Shown: piece by piece, positions 27,392 through 38,611 of the stretch
Layout: every line of letters begins with the position of its first letter
Numbering within the stretch: position 1 is the first letter of the stretch
Position numbers and translations under genes: made by a program
Notes under the pieces: generated by a model
Seen by the model: only the letters and a program-made list of their open reading frames with translations
Database searches by the model: none
What the model was told of the DNA's origin: nothing
Source: Notospermus geniculatus
Taxonomy: Eukaryota; Nemertea; Pilidiophora; Heteronemertea; Lineidae
Assembly (NCBI GenBank): GCA_002633025.1
Contig: NMRB01000005.1
Span: 420,033-484,032 of the forward strand
Length of the DNA stretch: 64,000 nt
Direction of reading: 5' to 3'

Positions 27392-30300
27392 CTGAAAAGA
27401 ATTAAAAATTGAGCAAGTCCTTCCACTCTCGATCCGAGCAGTGACCCTGAAAAAGGGGTAAAATTTTGCCAGTGATGGTACTCAGAATCCATAATCTTCT
27501 CCTAATCTTTGGAGCTGCAAGCACAAGTCTCATCATTTATAGAAAGTCTATCATATGGGTATTAACCATCTAGGTATGGATGTAACTTCTGCCTCAGAAC
27601 CGGACAGGGAAAGAGCTGTTGTAACCCCTCAACATGGGATGTTCGTAATGGTCTCCCTCCCTTTTTCATATATTTTAGTTACCCACAGCTCCATAAGGGA
27701 AACCCTTCCCCATTTATTGCCTAAGAAAAGTCAATGGTACTTACCTCTGTTGTTATCAGACGAAGAATGAGGCCCACAGTGGGAGTCTTATCCCCTTTAC
27801 ACATTAATTCTGTCCCCTGGAAAAGACAGAAGGAGAACTTCACTATACATCTTAAAAAATAGAGCTGGAAATTGGCTCAAGACGCTACATTTTGACCCCT
27901 AACCTGTGACCAGCATGTATCCTGTCAGCTGACTTCACATTTACCCCAGTCTCTCCAGAAACCTTTCTGGAATTCAAGTCGGTTCTCATTCAGCGTTCAC
28001 TTCAACTGTATTTCAAAGCTGAGGTCGCTTATCAGACTCGGACTGCAACTGTCTCATTGAAAACTCACCTGTATGGGTAATCCATTGATACGAAGTCCCA
28101 ACCTGCCGTCTCCCCGAGTCAACTGTTTGTACATGTTCTCATCGAGGACAAGGGACGAGTAACCAACAGGAGCCTGGACGCTCCATGCTGTCTCCGTCAT
28201 CACTGAAAAGCAAAGATGATCCATTATAGTTTAACTTTCAGGAAAAATATCTAGGAATACTGGGGGTATTGTCTAGCTGGTAGGCCTTTGGTGCATTTTC
28301 TTTCCACGGTGCCCCATGTGGGTTACATTACATCTAGGCCGGGCAGTTTGGATTGCAAATTGGGTGCGCTAACCACTCAGCCATAAAGGAAGTCCACTTT
28401 GGCTGGCTGGTTAGGCCATGACAAAGTAGGAAGAAGGAAGAAGCAAGAAATCTCACATTCCCTTACCAGTGTTGAAGGTGTAGTATTCAAGAACAAGTGC
28501 TGCTGTTGATGTGAACACTGTAGCCACATCACGACGATTGCTGAACAGGAACGGATGGTTCCATATTGGCTGCACATCTGGGTTTCCTGGGGCAGTGATC
28601 TAATGAATGAAACATAAGAAGTAAGGTTTGGTTCCTCTCAATGTACCCTTTACGCACTGATCGTCAAAGTCATGGCCACATAGTGCCGACTCTGTAAGTA
28701 AGACCCTCCGCCATGGGTCTCAGCCATCATCTCCTGCTAAGTGCCAGGAAGACTCATGTTACCCTTACCCGTTGACCATCAATGTCATAGGCACACAGAG
28801 TGGTGACTCGGTATTCATCGTATCCATGACGTAGGCCCAGGCCTACAACTACGTCGTTCTGTGACGTTGCGCGTTTTGCCCACCAGCTTTCTTCAGCAAA
28901 GCAATGAATTTTGCCTACCACCTTTGCGTCATTACGGCGAAGTCAGCAATGGCGGACACTGTCAGAGTTACGTCGTGGAAATGATGAATACAGAAAGACT
29001 CTCTGTTACTGGTCTTTGCCATCATTTCTGAAGCAGTCGGCAAACAGCCAACTCTGATTGCTTGCCGTACCTGTGGACAACCTTGGTAGGAATCAATCTG
29101 TAGAGGCACGTGGAATGAAGACGGGTGAGGTGACGGGAACATGACCGTCGTCAGAGTGATCCCAGCCAGCTTGATATCATCGTGTAAGAGTTCCTTCCTG
29201 GAAGAGAGAAGAACAATCTTGATGAGATGACAATCTCCACGACATGAATGATGAGGAGCTATCACAAGAGTTTGAATGGTCCCACCACGGTGTAGCAGAC
29301 ATCGTCATAGAAACAACATCAGCCCTTTCCAAGGCTTTTCATTCAGGAATCAATCTGGGTGAGTTGTTCGAGACTCGACTCCTGCAATCTTGGCTGTAAC
29401 TCCACCTTGACATTGAATCTGAGGGGATTCTGCTGAAGGAGATAGACAAAAGATTGTGACATCAGCATTTGTTTCAATGCAACTTACTTATATAAGTGAA
29501 AATCTGAGACTATCCGTGCCACAGCTATGAGGGGTCCAACTGGGTTCACCATTGGCTTCTGAACAGCTCTCAACAGAACCTGAAAGTTAAGTAGAGACAT
29601 CATAGGCCCTACAATAAGCTGAGTCAACACTTCTCTTCCCTCAAGAAATGGAATCATGGAAAACACGGAATCACAGCCGAGACCAACTGATGTGAAATGA
29701 ATCAGCATACCTCAAAGGCGACATAGTTTGGGCAGGAGAGATCCCTCGGCAGTGTGGTGGTCTTTCTCATAATGGTTGTATACAGACGAATACCGTTCAC
29801 CAAACCTTTAGATGGCTGAAATGGAGACGAGACATGATCAATGACGACACACCAAATGATTCAAGCGTAAGGAATTCACTCAGGCCATGGATTTCATAGG
29901 GAATATGGCTTACATGGCTTCTTTCAGAAATCAATTGCTTTTTTCATGAGTTTGTGTCCTGACTTGTTGGTTTTACTTCACTCCAGAGGCAGCGAAACTA
30001 TTATCAACTGAAGTTCCCAGAAATTGGATTCAGCATCTCACACGAACATTTGAGGGACTGTTTCACTTACCATGACCATCTCTAGATGATACTGATGAAA
30101 GGGAACCAGATGTGTAATGGGAAGTTTGTAACTGACCAACACCTCACGCGAGTTCTTATCAGCTACTGTCAGCATCAACACTGCAATGATAAACAAGTCC
30201 AAAACTGAAGAAGTCATGTCTTAAATACGATAACAAGGTGTGGAAAGTCTGATATCAAAAGACTCCACCAATATTGAGCATTCTTCCATCAGCCTGAATC

Positions 30301-33300
30301 CTTTGACAAGAATGTTGACAAGATACCCGATATTTGAGAAAATCTGGCAAAACTCGTCCATCAGCAAGTCCCTACCTTCATTTCTTGCCTTGACATCTTC
30401 CACCGTTAGAGTGACGGTTTCCTCCCACATTGGGCAGTGTGTCGGATGGTCTGAGGTGTGCGTCACCGTCTCAACTTTCCGACGCTGCTCGATGTCACTT
30501 TTTGTTTTGCTGAAATGAGAAACAATGGTGTTACCCTCTGTCTTCTGTCTGATCGACGGGTGACAGATGGGGTGGATTTCAGAGTTGTTAGGGAGAGGTT
30601 TTAGGTGAGGCAAGAGGTATCAAAACAGTCTGATATTCAGAATACAATTCTCCTCAAAATACTGTCAGTTCCGAAGGGGTTAAGACTCACAAACTGTGAA
30701 TATTTTAAGACATTGTTCAGGGACCTTATTCACGAAGCTCCCGTAGTGCGTAGTGCACAAACTATTGTGCTTTTGCGGACAACCTATTGTTCACTATCAG
30801 CCTCACAAAGGATTTGCGTTCCCTTAAAGTTACGGGGGCTTTGTAAATAAGGTCCCAGGAGTTTAGGTCTCGTAAAAAACACAATAACAGAAAGTAACTG
30901 TGAAACACATAACAAGCAATAAAAGCAGGGTTTATCAACTGGCTGATGTAATAGCTTGTAGGTCTTAGCCTCTGCATTATGGCTTTGGAAGCCAGTCAGG
31001 AGAATCTTGCTGATGTTGGCTTGGACCATATCAGCCAAGGATCTGCTAACAGTAACATCGAACACAACTCAGTCTTTTTCTTACCATCGATCATATCGTA
31101 GGGTTCGGCTGTACGACCTACGTGCAAAAATGCAGAATATATTCGTGTACATGCACCAAACGACGGAGGCTGTCTATATTGCACAATCAGATGAACCCTA
31201 CACTGTACCCCCCAGTGATACGGCATGGCATATCCTGCCGGCCATGGAGGATTTCCTTTATGGCATAGTGGTTGATGTATCGGCAGACCTTTGAGCATGG
31301 TCAGTACGGGGATGGATGGGACATACAGAAACAAATAAATCTATGGACAGCACAAATATGTCCTGATCAAAGTCAAATGTTACTTACGCTATGGCAAATG
31401 GTAAAGGTGTTGCCCCATTGCTGACTGGGGGTAAACTCGTAGCACCATGGAAAATAACCGTGATATCCTCTGTTCCTGGTCTTGATACATGTTTGAAAAG
31501 GAAATGATCGCTTAGGTTCCGCTGTCCGCGTGGGCTGCTGGGGTCCTCCGATAACGGCTTGTCGGCAGTCTGAAAGGAAGACGTATCTTGGATGTAAACA
31601 GTGAGAGTGAATTCTTCACTCATTCTGATGTCTCTGCAACAGGAGGATCTCTGAGATCACGAAACGAAACACTTCTAAACAAACTGCTAAAAGCATCAAT
31701 GTTATCTCCTTCACCCACTACGCCAAACACATGAACAACAACATAGTGAAGATATTGAACGTTCTAATTACATGTAAGTGAAACTCATCAAAAGTTTAAT
31801 ACCTTTGTTAGAAAACTGAGGCTAGTTGTAGAAGACATTGTTACATGAGATCAATAACCAACTCTCTGGGTATGCATTACAATCTGAACTACTGGTAGGG
31901 ATTATGAGATACATAGGCGTAAGCACATACTAATGGCTAAAATCTCATGCTTCTCCAATTCTTTTATTCCTTAAGCACCAATAGCACCAACGATGAAGAT
32001 CTTGTACTAATCCTAGTTCAGGGGCACCGGTGTCTTCAAGGCACATCTCGACGTGAAAGTTTTCTTGTGCAAGTTGGCTCTCAATCGTCTGCGATCCCAT
32101 CCTCCCATCACAAGGCTTTGGTTTCACTCCTCTTCGTACGCTCACACGCTTTGTGTGCAAGCGTATGAAGAGGAGCAAGACCGAAGCCCTGCGATGGGAG
32201 GATGCTACTTCCCCTCAGCGCTACTATCTATAAGCTGATGACCTCAGCATCAACTGAGTTACATATTTAACCAAACTTACCACGCTGTATGATTTCGTAG
32301 ATGGTAATGGTGGCGTATCGCCTGTCGGTAAGTTCCACTGCGGTTCAGGTGGTGTCTTTTTCCGTGTCGGCGGGGGTGGTTGGGGTGGAGGGGTCTTTTC
32401 CCGCTCTGGAGGTGGAGTCTCTGCTTTTGGTGTTGGTTCAGGAGATGGTTCTGGGGGAGGTGGAGTGGGGGTTCGGGTGACCTTTGGTGGAATTTCACGC
32501 AAAGACACTGAAATAATGAAGCAAGAAAATCAGTTCTGATGACAAATTCTGTCTGTATTAGAGCCAGGAATGAAAGTGAAAATGAGACTCTGATGACAGT
32601 AGAACCTCCGTAAATGGTTCCAAAGGTGTCCTTAATAGAGAGAGATACTGTCTCTCAACCCTACAGACAAATCCCAAATTGACGTAAACAAGAAAGATCT
32701 GCGCATTCTGCCGAAATCGTAAACACAACCTCGGTCTGAAGCTGAATGACGTGACGCAGAGAACCCCACGACAGTGACTTCGAACGATGTTGCATCAGAC
32801 TCGACCATTGCTGAATCATGGATTGCATCACGTCAGCTAGTTTCAGGTTGAAGTTGTGTTTGCAATTTCGGTGGAAGTGCGCAGATCTTGGAATTTGGGA
32901 TTTGTCTATACTATGGCTATTTATCAGAAAGTGGTCAGAATGCCTTCAGCGGTGTGGTTTTCTTAGACTAGATATTGGTAACAAGGTAATTGTTCCTACC
33001 TGTGTACTTGATTCTTCCACAATGCATTTCTACATCTTCTTGGTCGAGGGTCTTCAACAGCGTCAGGACATCAGAGTAATGATACATATCATCTCCAGGG
33101 TCCACTGTTAAGTCAATCCGTGGGGCGTTTGTACGAGGGTAGATGGCAAACTTTGCCTCCCCAGTCTTTTTGGGCAGATCAGCATCATCTTCTGGGCTTT
33201 CAAATCCCTCAGCCAAGAGAAAGACATCATGAGCATTGTCATTTTTGCAGAAACCTAAAAAAGAAATAGGTTATAATGAACTTTCCTGTGAAACACCTTG

Positions 33301-33684
33301 GATAAGACTCTCTCTTTGGTATCATAAGTTCTTCCACGTACACTAGGTAATATGGCACATCACTATATGAACATCACAATGAACCAGCTTGTGCCAGAAT
33401 TCTTTCAAGGAAAGGAGCCTATAGAACTTACCTCTTGGTAATCTGAACTTGAATATATTCTGAAAGAACTCCACTTCCTCTTCTTCAGTTTTCTGTTCCA
33501 CAGCGTCCGAGATGGCATAATTATTCTCCTCTGGTTCGCCATCGTTGATGGTAACATAGAGGCCACTGTAGTCATCCGTGAACACACTGATGACGGAGAG
33601 TTTCAGGTAGAATTTGCCGAGTTTGTTGAACTGACCGCTATGAATTTCGAATGTAAATTCCAGGGTTTTATTTTCCATTGCCAT
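14534..33684 (-). CDS. CCDC33: CCDC33 orthologue (C2-like and coiled-coil protein), complete 22-exon CDS
   Basis: Coding exons in transcript order: 33684-33432, 33254-33000, 32507-32281, 31569-31388, 30509-30376, 30180-30071, 29815-29711, 29579-29488, 29197-29071, 28599-28467, 28202-28069, 27816-27745, 27391-27347, 25909-25757, 21203-21046, 20304-20060, 19681-19593, 19407-19212, 18406-18339, 18118-18020, 17772-17659, 14611-14534. Phases agree at every junction and total 1022 codons plus TGA; vertebrate CCDC33 is of similar size (~950 aa, from memory). Identity rests on recognisable blocks: the N-terminal KTLEFTFEI...VTINDGEP region, FCKND, FAIYPR, MHCGRI, a late EENKRLRDNL block and ARKWGKEKNELL near the end. 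In vertebrates the protein is testis-enriched and linked to ciliated or sperm cells, with reported peroxisomal partners. It has no signal peptide or membrane segment. One intron uses a GC donor. Confidence 0.93.
16550..16858. mobile_element. Nested foldback MITE-like elements in the last CCDC33 intron
   Basis: The outer arms read aaggggctgttcacttaagg (from 16550) and their reverse complement ccttaagtgaacagcccctt (ending near 16856). Inside lies a second hairpin, 16694-16797, whose ends are cccgtattcataaa and its near reverse complement, folding around the pair tatcttttgt/acaaaagata. There is no coding capacity. It reads as one small inverted-repeat element inserted into another. Confidence 0.7.
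20690..20950 (-). mobile_element. tRNA-derived SINE (minus strand) in a CCDC33 intron
   Basis: On the minus strand an A-box-like TGGTGCAGTGG (20941-20931) is followed 33 bases later by a good B box GGTTCGATCCC (20898-20888). A second degenerate copy of the B box follows at about 20866. The spacing fits an internal RNA polymerase III promoter. The sequence does not fold as a functional tRNA, so it is a SINE head with a unique tail. The tail boundary is approximate. Confidence 0.6.
21514..22432. mobile_element. Large foldback element with repeated GGGCCC core, ~0.9 kb
   Basis: Left arm 21514-~21915 and right arm ~22000-22432 are inverted complements. They share tcaggaat/attcctga ends, a ccaattggccga block, a 'caaaaatcctgatttgatca' block and an 'aatatccatcgga' block. 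The centre carries about eight copies of a (T)ATGGGGCCCAT-type palindromic motif. No transposase is present, so it is a non-autonomous foldback or MITE-like element. The N at 21517 lies at the left end. Confidence 0.85.
22464..23220. mobile_element. Second foldback element, ~757 bp, abutting the first
   Basis: The ends are ttagtctggacgca (22464) and its near reverse complement tgcgtccggactaa (ends 23220). Arms of about 290 bp match almost base for base, including gggtgccactctggcaccc, itself a palindrome, and the cggtgggatttacacccc block. A shorter inverted repeat lies in the loop (cgaaatggctttttcatgt region against the aatgccatttcc region). Reading frames on both strands mirror each other only because of the dyad. 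Confidence 0.85.
27745..31569 (-). CDS. CCDC33: CCDC33 exons 4-12: C2-like region (residues ~246-608)
   Basis: Nine exons: 31569-31388, 30509-30376, 30180-30071, 29815-29711, 29579-29488, 29197-29071, 28599-28467, 28202-28069 and 27816-27745. They include ITVIFHGATSLPP, a typical first C2 strand with loop, then CPMWEETVTLTVED and VLMLTVADK, the usual C2 core strands. A second beta-rich segment follows (GLVNGIRLYTTI, NPVGPLIAVARIVSDF, YSSLVLDENMYKQL, LGLRINGLP). Acidic calcium-ligand positions are not obvious, so calcium-independent binding is more likely (inference). All exon phases interlock. Confidence 0.88.
28284..28386 (-). mobile_element. Possible tRNA-derived SINE fragment
   Basis: On the minus strand, TGGCTGAGTGGTTAGCGC (about 28383-28366) is a strong tRNA A-box-like start of Ser/Leu type. 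I do not find a matching B box at normal spacing, and the rest does not fold as a tRNA. It is best read as a SINE head or tRNA relic in a CCDC33 intron. Confidence 0.4.
30719..30858. mobile_element. Short MITE with inverted ends in a CCDC33 intron
   Basis: The ends gggaccttattcacgaagc and gctttgtaaataaggtccc are inverted with a few mismatches, and the arms extend into tcccgta/tacggg. The element is about 140 bp and non-coding. Confidence 0.7.
32088..32205. repeat. Imperfect hairpin in a CCDC33 intron
   Basis: The arms gcgatcccatcctccc and gatgggaggatg are inverted. The dyad continues through tttggtttcactcctcttcg against the gaagaggagcaagaccgaag block, with a short loop around 32150. Non-coding. 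Confidence 0.6.
32281..32507 (-). CDS. CCDC33: CCDC33 exon 3: proline-rich linker
   Basis: This 227-nt exon (phase 1 in, phase 0 out) encodes about 75 residues dominated by Pro, Glu, Thr and Lys, with repeated TPPP/PPPPEP/KTPP runs. It ends in KSYSV and links the N-terminal module to the C2-like region. Such low-complexity linkers vary between species and could bind SH3 or WW domains, but no specific partner can be named. The acceptor is tgcttcattatttcag and the donor gtaagt. Confidence 0.88.
32663..32912. mobile_element. Foldback element, ~250 bp, in a CCDC33 intron
   Basis: The left arm starts agacaaatcccaaatt and the right arm ends aatttgggatttgtct. The inner blocks agatctgcgca/tgcgcagatct and cgaaatcgtaaacacaac/gttgtgtttgcaatttcg also pair. 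No reading frame of interest. Confidence 0.75.
33000..33684 (-). CDS. CCDC33: CCDC33 exons 1-2: conserved N-terminal module (residues 1-169)
   Basis: The start is MAMENKTLEFTFEI at 33684, nine bases inside an exon whose acceptor (actctttcag) lies at 33694-33695, so a 5' UTR exon must exist upstream. Exon 1 ends RLPR in phase 1 at 33432. Exon 2 (33254-33000) resumes as GFCKNDNAHD and ends IKYT in phase 1. The segment is beta-rich and acidic, resembles a first C2-like fold, and is among the best-conserved parts of the family. Confidence in the splice junction is high because the Gly codon split across it rebuilds the family's GFCKND motif. Confidence 0.9.
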
Positions 33685-33793
33685 GGCTGGAGTCTGAAAG
33701 AGTGAAAGGAGGCAAGGATGGTGTCAACATTGGTGGACAATGTTCAGATATTTGGTAGATTGCAATTGGTGTCGGCGGAATAATTATATAGTG

Positions 33794-33931
33794 CTTTTCA
33801 GAATGTCCAGTCATATTTGCACTCATTTTACCTTGCAATGGAACCTAACCACAAACCACAAATTGACCAGTTACGTGTGCATGCCAATAAACGGCTGACC
33901 GACTTCTAATAGGACTGGACATTCTGAAAAG
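33794..33931. mobile_element. Small MITE, ~140 bp, upstream of CCDC33 coding exon 1
   Basis: Ends cttttcagaatgtccagt and actggacattctgaaaag are perfect inverted complements of 18 bp. Non-coding. It lies in the presumed first intron of CCDC33. Confidence 0.8.
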
Positions 33932-36308
33932 ACCTATACTGTATTATTTCCCTTCTTTCACGTTTTATAAGCTTACTATTCTTTGCGTGGTTGGCAATTT
34001 AGGCCCTTGGGTGAACCTAACCAGAGATTATAGGCCTAGCAACAGGTTCCATTATCAAACGTAGTAACCAGTTGACATAAATAATTTGTCCATAATAGGA
34101 CGTCAAGACCAGTGGTTATTCACACACCATTCATTAATGACAGCCAGAGACATCATAGATGATTAGCTATTAAATGAAATGAAGTCACCTTGGAATGAAA
34201 ACGATACCCCCTTCCATTCCATTCCATATAGGCCTAGTGGAAATTCAAAGTAGATACATGTAAGCAAGCATTCAAAATCAACGAATTCCTGTTTGTAGCC
34301 AGAGAAAGATGAGTAAGGCCCTTATAGCCTAATGTCAATGGTGAAAGTGACAGATTACTATACAGTTGGATGCAAATTGAATTTTGACCTTTTCAGGTTA
34401 TGACTGCTCATCTTCAATCACGCTGCAGAAGATTTTCTAGGGGATAGTAGGCCTATTGTGAGACTGTATACATACCAGTAGGATGCCAGGGACTGGGTCT
34501 CGGGGAGTTATCATTGGTGTCAAAGGCATGATTGAATTGAAGCAAATTTCACAAAATCAACATTTGTATCCAAGGCACAGAATTGATTACACAACATTTG
34601 TTAACAGAATGACATCAATCATATCATGAAAGACAGGTTTCCAAGGAAGTGAAAGATATGTATCTCATCAGGCAAAGAGACACAAAATAACAAGAGACAA
34701 AAGTGATTCCAAGATCATCATAGACTATTGACAACAACGGTCATGTATTCCCAGTCAATATTGTTGTATTCACAGATTAACTATGTAGGCCTATTATTCC
34801 ACAGCATGCCCTCCGGAGTTGAGGACATAACGAAAAATCTTATTTGGCTTTTCAGCACAATTTATTCATCAAACCGGTACTAATATTTTGACAGCAATGC
34901 AATCGCTGAACCAAATACATCAAGTTGGTATGATATGGGAAAGAAGTCAAGTCAACTTATACCATTGGTGGATAGGCTGCAGGTCAATCCAGACATGATG
35001 TATATTATATGGACATGAGATTATCACACTATTGATACAAAGCGATTAGAGAATCCCAGTTCTGACTATAGACCAGTTGGAGTTATGGTAGTAGCGAACC
35101 CCATAAACAAGGGCTCCCATCTTTGATTTCAAGCCCAACTTAAAGACTCTCAACAGTATAGGCCCTGATCAAAGCAGCATATCTCTTCAGAGATGGATGA
35201 AAGCCAGAATGGCATGGCCTGTCATAAAATGACCATATTACTGATAAACCAAATCAAATTTCATTGCTATGTTGAAAGGAATCAATTTACAGAAAGTAAT
35301 AGGCATATCATGGATTATGGATCCTACCAGTACCACAGCCATGTATAACAGGTGACACTGGCAATGTTCACTTACCAAATGTAGTTATCTTCAAGTCTCA
35401 TGTAGATGAAGGGGAGGTGTCTATATCCAGTCCTGCGACCCCTCAAACTTGTATCCTCACCATGTCCCTCTTTTCACAAGTCTGTCCCAATGATTCACTC
35501 TGAAGTCTGCCCTCAAAAGAAAAGAAAACTATACTCACTCCACTATCACGAGGGACAACCTCACCGTCTAATGCAAGGCGTTATAAATATGCCCAACACT
35601 AACAAGCTTTTCAATTCTGCTACAAGCCATTATCATAACTTCATGGTATATGAATCGCCTAATACAAAATCTTTCATTCTAGGTAATTCTGTATGTAGGA
35701 ATTTCTGAGGATGACCCATTGAAATGTTCCTTGTTCAATAAACCTCTTTGTCCTGTTTAATTTGGCTTGAAGACATGGTTGAATGGATGTCTTCTTCGGG
35801 TGGTAGGCCTTCGATTAGAAAGTGAAGTTCATATCATCACTGGAATTATCATCATGCTTCATTGAGGATGGCAGGTAAAAATAGTAGCACTACCTGTCAT
35901 GGTCAAACTGAACATTCACAAACAGCAGAATGAATTCGACAAATAAGCATTGCTGATAAAGAGAAATGGCGATGCACATCATAACAAGTTACCGTACCAT
36001 GAACACTTATCCTTCATCTAAACACATAAAATTTCGATCCATGGTACCATAACATTGAAAAGTAACAGCGACTATGGTAATGCTGATCCATTGCTCTTCT
36101 CATTCGATCTCATCTTTTGATCAATAACCCAGTATCCAGTGAATAACAAAAAGTGCACTACAAAACATGGGGACAAAAGTGTAATGGAGCATATATTTAT
36201 TGAACCGTACTGTACATCAACACTTTTTAATACCGTACTAGAAATGGAAGCTAGCCCATGGCAAGGTCATGGTTGTGGGGCCAAAGGGTATCCAGTACCG
36301 GTATACAT

Positions 36309-36553
36309 ACAGTTAAAACTCGAGTTTAAACCACCGGTTCATAAGCACACCCACAGTCAAAATGGGAGTGAATAAAACATACCGGTAACAACTATTACCG
36401 GTACGCTGAATGGCTGGAATTGCTTGTACATGTACGATCACAACCACGTGATGGAATGAATAGCTGCTTTAAGGCCTAGGGTGAAACTGACCCTACTTTG
36501 TGTGTGCTTATGAACATATGATATGAACCGGTGGTTTAAACTCGAGTTTACTG
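36309..36553. repeat. Inverted repeat, ~245 bp, near the divergent promoter
   Basis: Left arm acagttaaaactcgagttta followed by aaccaccggttcat; right arm atgaaccggtggtt followed by taaactcgagtttactgt. The arms pair almost completely and continue through aagcacac/gtgtgctt. It is probably a MITE, since the ends (acagt/actgt) and small size fit. Confidence 0.75.
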
Positions 36554-36661
36554 TATCTAGTAGGCCCAATGTCAGTAGCCTAACCCACTTTGATGGCCCA
36601 CTGGCTGGGCCCTCAGCTGTTGTGGTGAACATCGTGATGCCTCATGGAGTTTCAGTAACCG

Positions 36662-36675
36662 GTAACCATGGTAAC
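36662..36675. promoter_or_regulatory. RFX X-box consensus match
   Basis: GTAACC AT GGTAAC fits the X-box consensus GTNRCC-N(0-3)-RGYAAC at every position. RFX factors bind this motif in promoters of ciliary genes. It lies about 400 bp from the inferred divergent transcription start region shared by CCDC33 and the plus-strand gene. Chance occurrence cannot be excluded. Confidence 0.45.
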
Positions 36676-36949
36676 ACCCCCCTGATGATATGTGACTAGG
36701 CCTACACATGCTACAGGCATGTGGGTGGGTGGTTATTTTGGGGTGGTATAGTTTATAGTGGGTAGAACTACACCCACTACATGTATGTGGGTGTTATTTT
36801 GGGGTGGTACACCCTCTGTGGTAATATCCTAACACATTTTAACTTTTTCACCATTTGATTCAAGCCCCTGTGGTGGAAAAAGATGCACACATTAGGATAA
36901 TTTTCTGGCCTGGGTGGGGCTTCCGTCTTATATTAGCATCAACCAGGCT

Positions 36950-37221
36950 CTCAGTTTGGCCCAATCAAAATGAAACCATGCCACGTGCCGCCTCGATGAT
37001 AACAACAACAAACACTCTCATTGGTCGAAATGATTCGGCGCTGCGCTCACGCTGGTCTTGCGCGAGACTCACCACGCGGTTCTTCACCACACGCAGCGAG
37101 CTGTCAGAATAGACCGATTTTCACTCGACTTTATCGTTTGTTTTATGAATGAAACTCTCTACTTTCCAAATAATTTCCACATCCCATCGATTGAAAGGAT
37201 GATAAAGATCGATTTTATCAT
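36950..37221. promoter_or_regulatory. Probable bidirectional promoter with two divergent 5' UTR exons
   Basis: The region carries CCAAT at 36961, a reverse CCAAT (ATTGG) at 37020 and an E-box CACGTG at 36982, with a locally CpG-rich stretch at 37030-37095. A minus-strand donor (GTGAGT, complement of 37067-37072) would end a CCDC33 5' exon at 37073. A plus-strand donor (gtgagt, 37222) would end a 5' UTR exon at 37221 that splices to the acceptor at 37437-37438. Transcription start sites are not determined. No TATA box is obvious. Confidence 0.45.
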
Positions 37222-37491
37222 GTGAGTATCAACATTTTTGACATCGTTTTCTGTAATATTGTGAGTTACTGGTGGTAAGTTTTCACGCTCTCCGACGAGT
37301 CAGTTACACACTCTATCCATCATTACACTGGTGCTCTGTGCTGTGTGGTATGCATTTCAGTGAGAATTTTGGCTGAATCACAGGAAATGTGTGTTATAGG
37401 CTAACTTCTTCCATGGAATTCTCCATCTCCCTTTCTAGTTTGCCGAGTGATTGTTGAGGTGATTTTGAAGAGGTGTGAAAACTTAGCCGAG

Positions 37492-38611
37492 ATGGAGGCC
37501 AACACTCAAAGTAGAGTGCCACAAACACCTGTGAGTGTGAACTATGGAACGGCACAAACACAAATTGCGAGATGTAAACCGTGGAGTCGAGACCCAAGTG
37601 ATGAGTATGGTTTCCTCTCCGAGGGGCGGGTGCGGACTTTGAATAGGCAGCAAAGAATCCGGGAAAAAACAACAGACAGGCCTAGTCCGCTGCCCATGAC
37701 ACCTGTTGTTCCAAAGAGATATTCATCTCGTGCAGACTTAACAAGATTTAGTTGCCGGCGGAAGTCCTCCTCAGATAATGACCTGTCTCATGTTGGGCAG
37801 GACGAAGCTGTTGGGTTTAAGAATCATGCTGCGACTCTGACAAGGAAAGAGAGAGTGAAGGTGGATCGTCCAGCTGTGCCACGTCCGAGGCCTAGAATTG
37901 AGCAACCACTGATTGACATCAGTGATGATTACTTGGACATGAATGGCTATTTACAGAAAGAAGATCCGAGTGGATACTATGTGGAAATGAACAACAATCT
38001 TGTTAAAAAAGAAGATGTTTATGAGACTGTGGAAGATGTCATCGATCCACCATACACTATGGAAAACGGTCCAGACTTTTCAAGACAGAGGAGGCTGGAT
38101 GTCACTGACGGTCAGCTGAGGAACCACAGTCGGAGTAAAAGCTATGATGTTGCCTCTGCCAGATCTGGCATCTACAGGTGCAGGCCGTGTAAAGTAGTTG
38201 ACATTGATATTGACAATGAGATTAGGAGTTATGAAAATCGTGATTGTGGGAATGACTTCCAACAAATGAGTGCTAATCCCAGAAATCAAACTGAGACAAA
38301 CCTGCTTGAGTCTGAATCAAAAAGCAGGCCTGAATATAACTTCATGACAATTGGTACGAAACATTATTCTGGCACAGAGATGTGTACTAATGCTGCCATC
38401 AGATCATTCAATGACAGGCCATATGAAAATGACCATGGTATGAAGTTTGAAAAACGTAGCAGCTTGAGTTCTGTATCAACGAGAAATTCTTCCTGTATGG
38501 ATTCTAAGAGTCTTCAGGGGGAGATTGAGGAACTCACGGCAAGACTGACGAGACTGAAGGAAATGGCAGCATCTTCAGCATCAGATGTATCATCACAGTC
38601 TTCTCAGAATG
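37492..38611 (+). CDS. Long 5' coding exon, tyrosine-motif-rich; probably the N-terminus of the myosin gene
   Basis: The exon runs from acceptor 37437-37438 (ctttctag) to donor 38612 (G|gtaagt, phase 1). The ATG at 37492 (gagATGG context) opens MEANTQSRVPQTPVSV. The 373-residue segment is low-complexity, basic and Pro/Ser/Asp rich. It holds two YxxM motifs (YLDM at 37930-37941, YVEM at 37978-37989) and an acidic YETVED, then ends in a short predicted coiled coil (GEIEELTARLTRLKEM). It shares this style with the 57 kb exon, which argues for one protein. Against a direct junction, it ends in phase 1 while the best acceptor at 57060 needs phase 2, so another exon or another acceptor must lie between, or these are separate genes. 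Confidence 0.7.

Noticed and set aside
30221-30613. 130-codon minus-strand open frame read as one gene
   Set aside because: Only 30509-30376 is exon; the ends are intron read-through of CCDC33.
37199-37221. ATG in the 5' UTR exon as the start of the tyrosine-rich protein
   Set aside because: When spliced to 37439 it runs into a stop after a few codons, so it can only be an upstream ORF.
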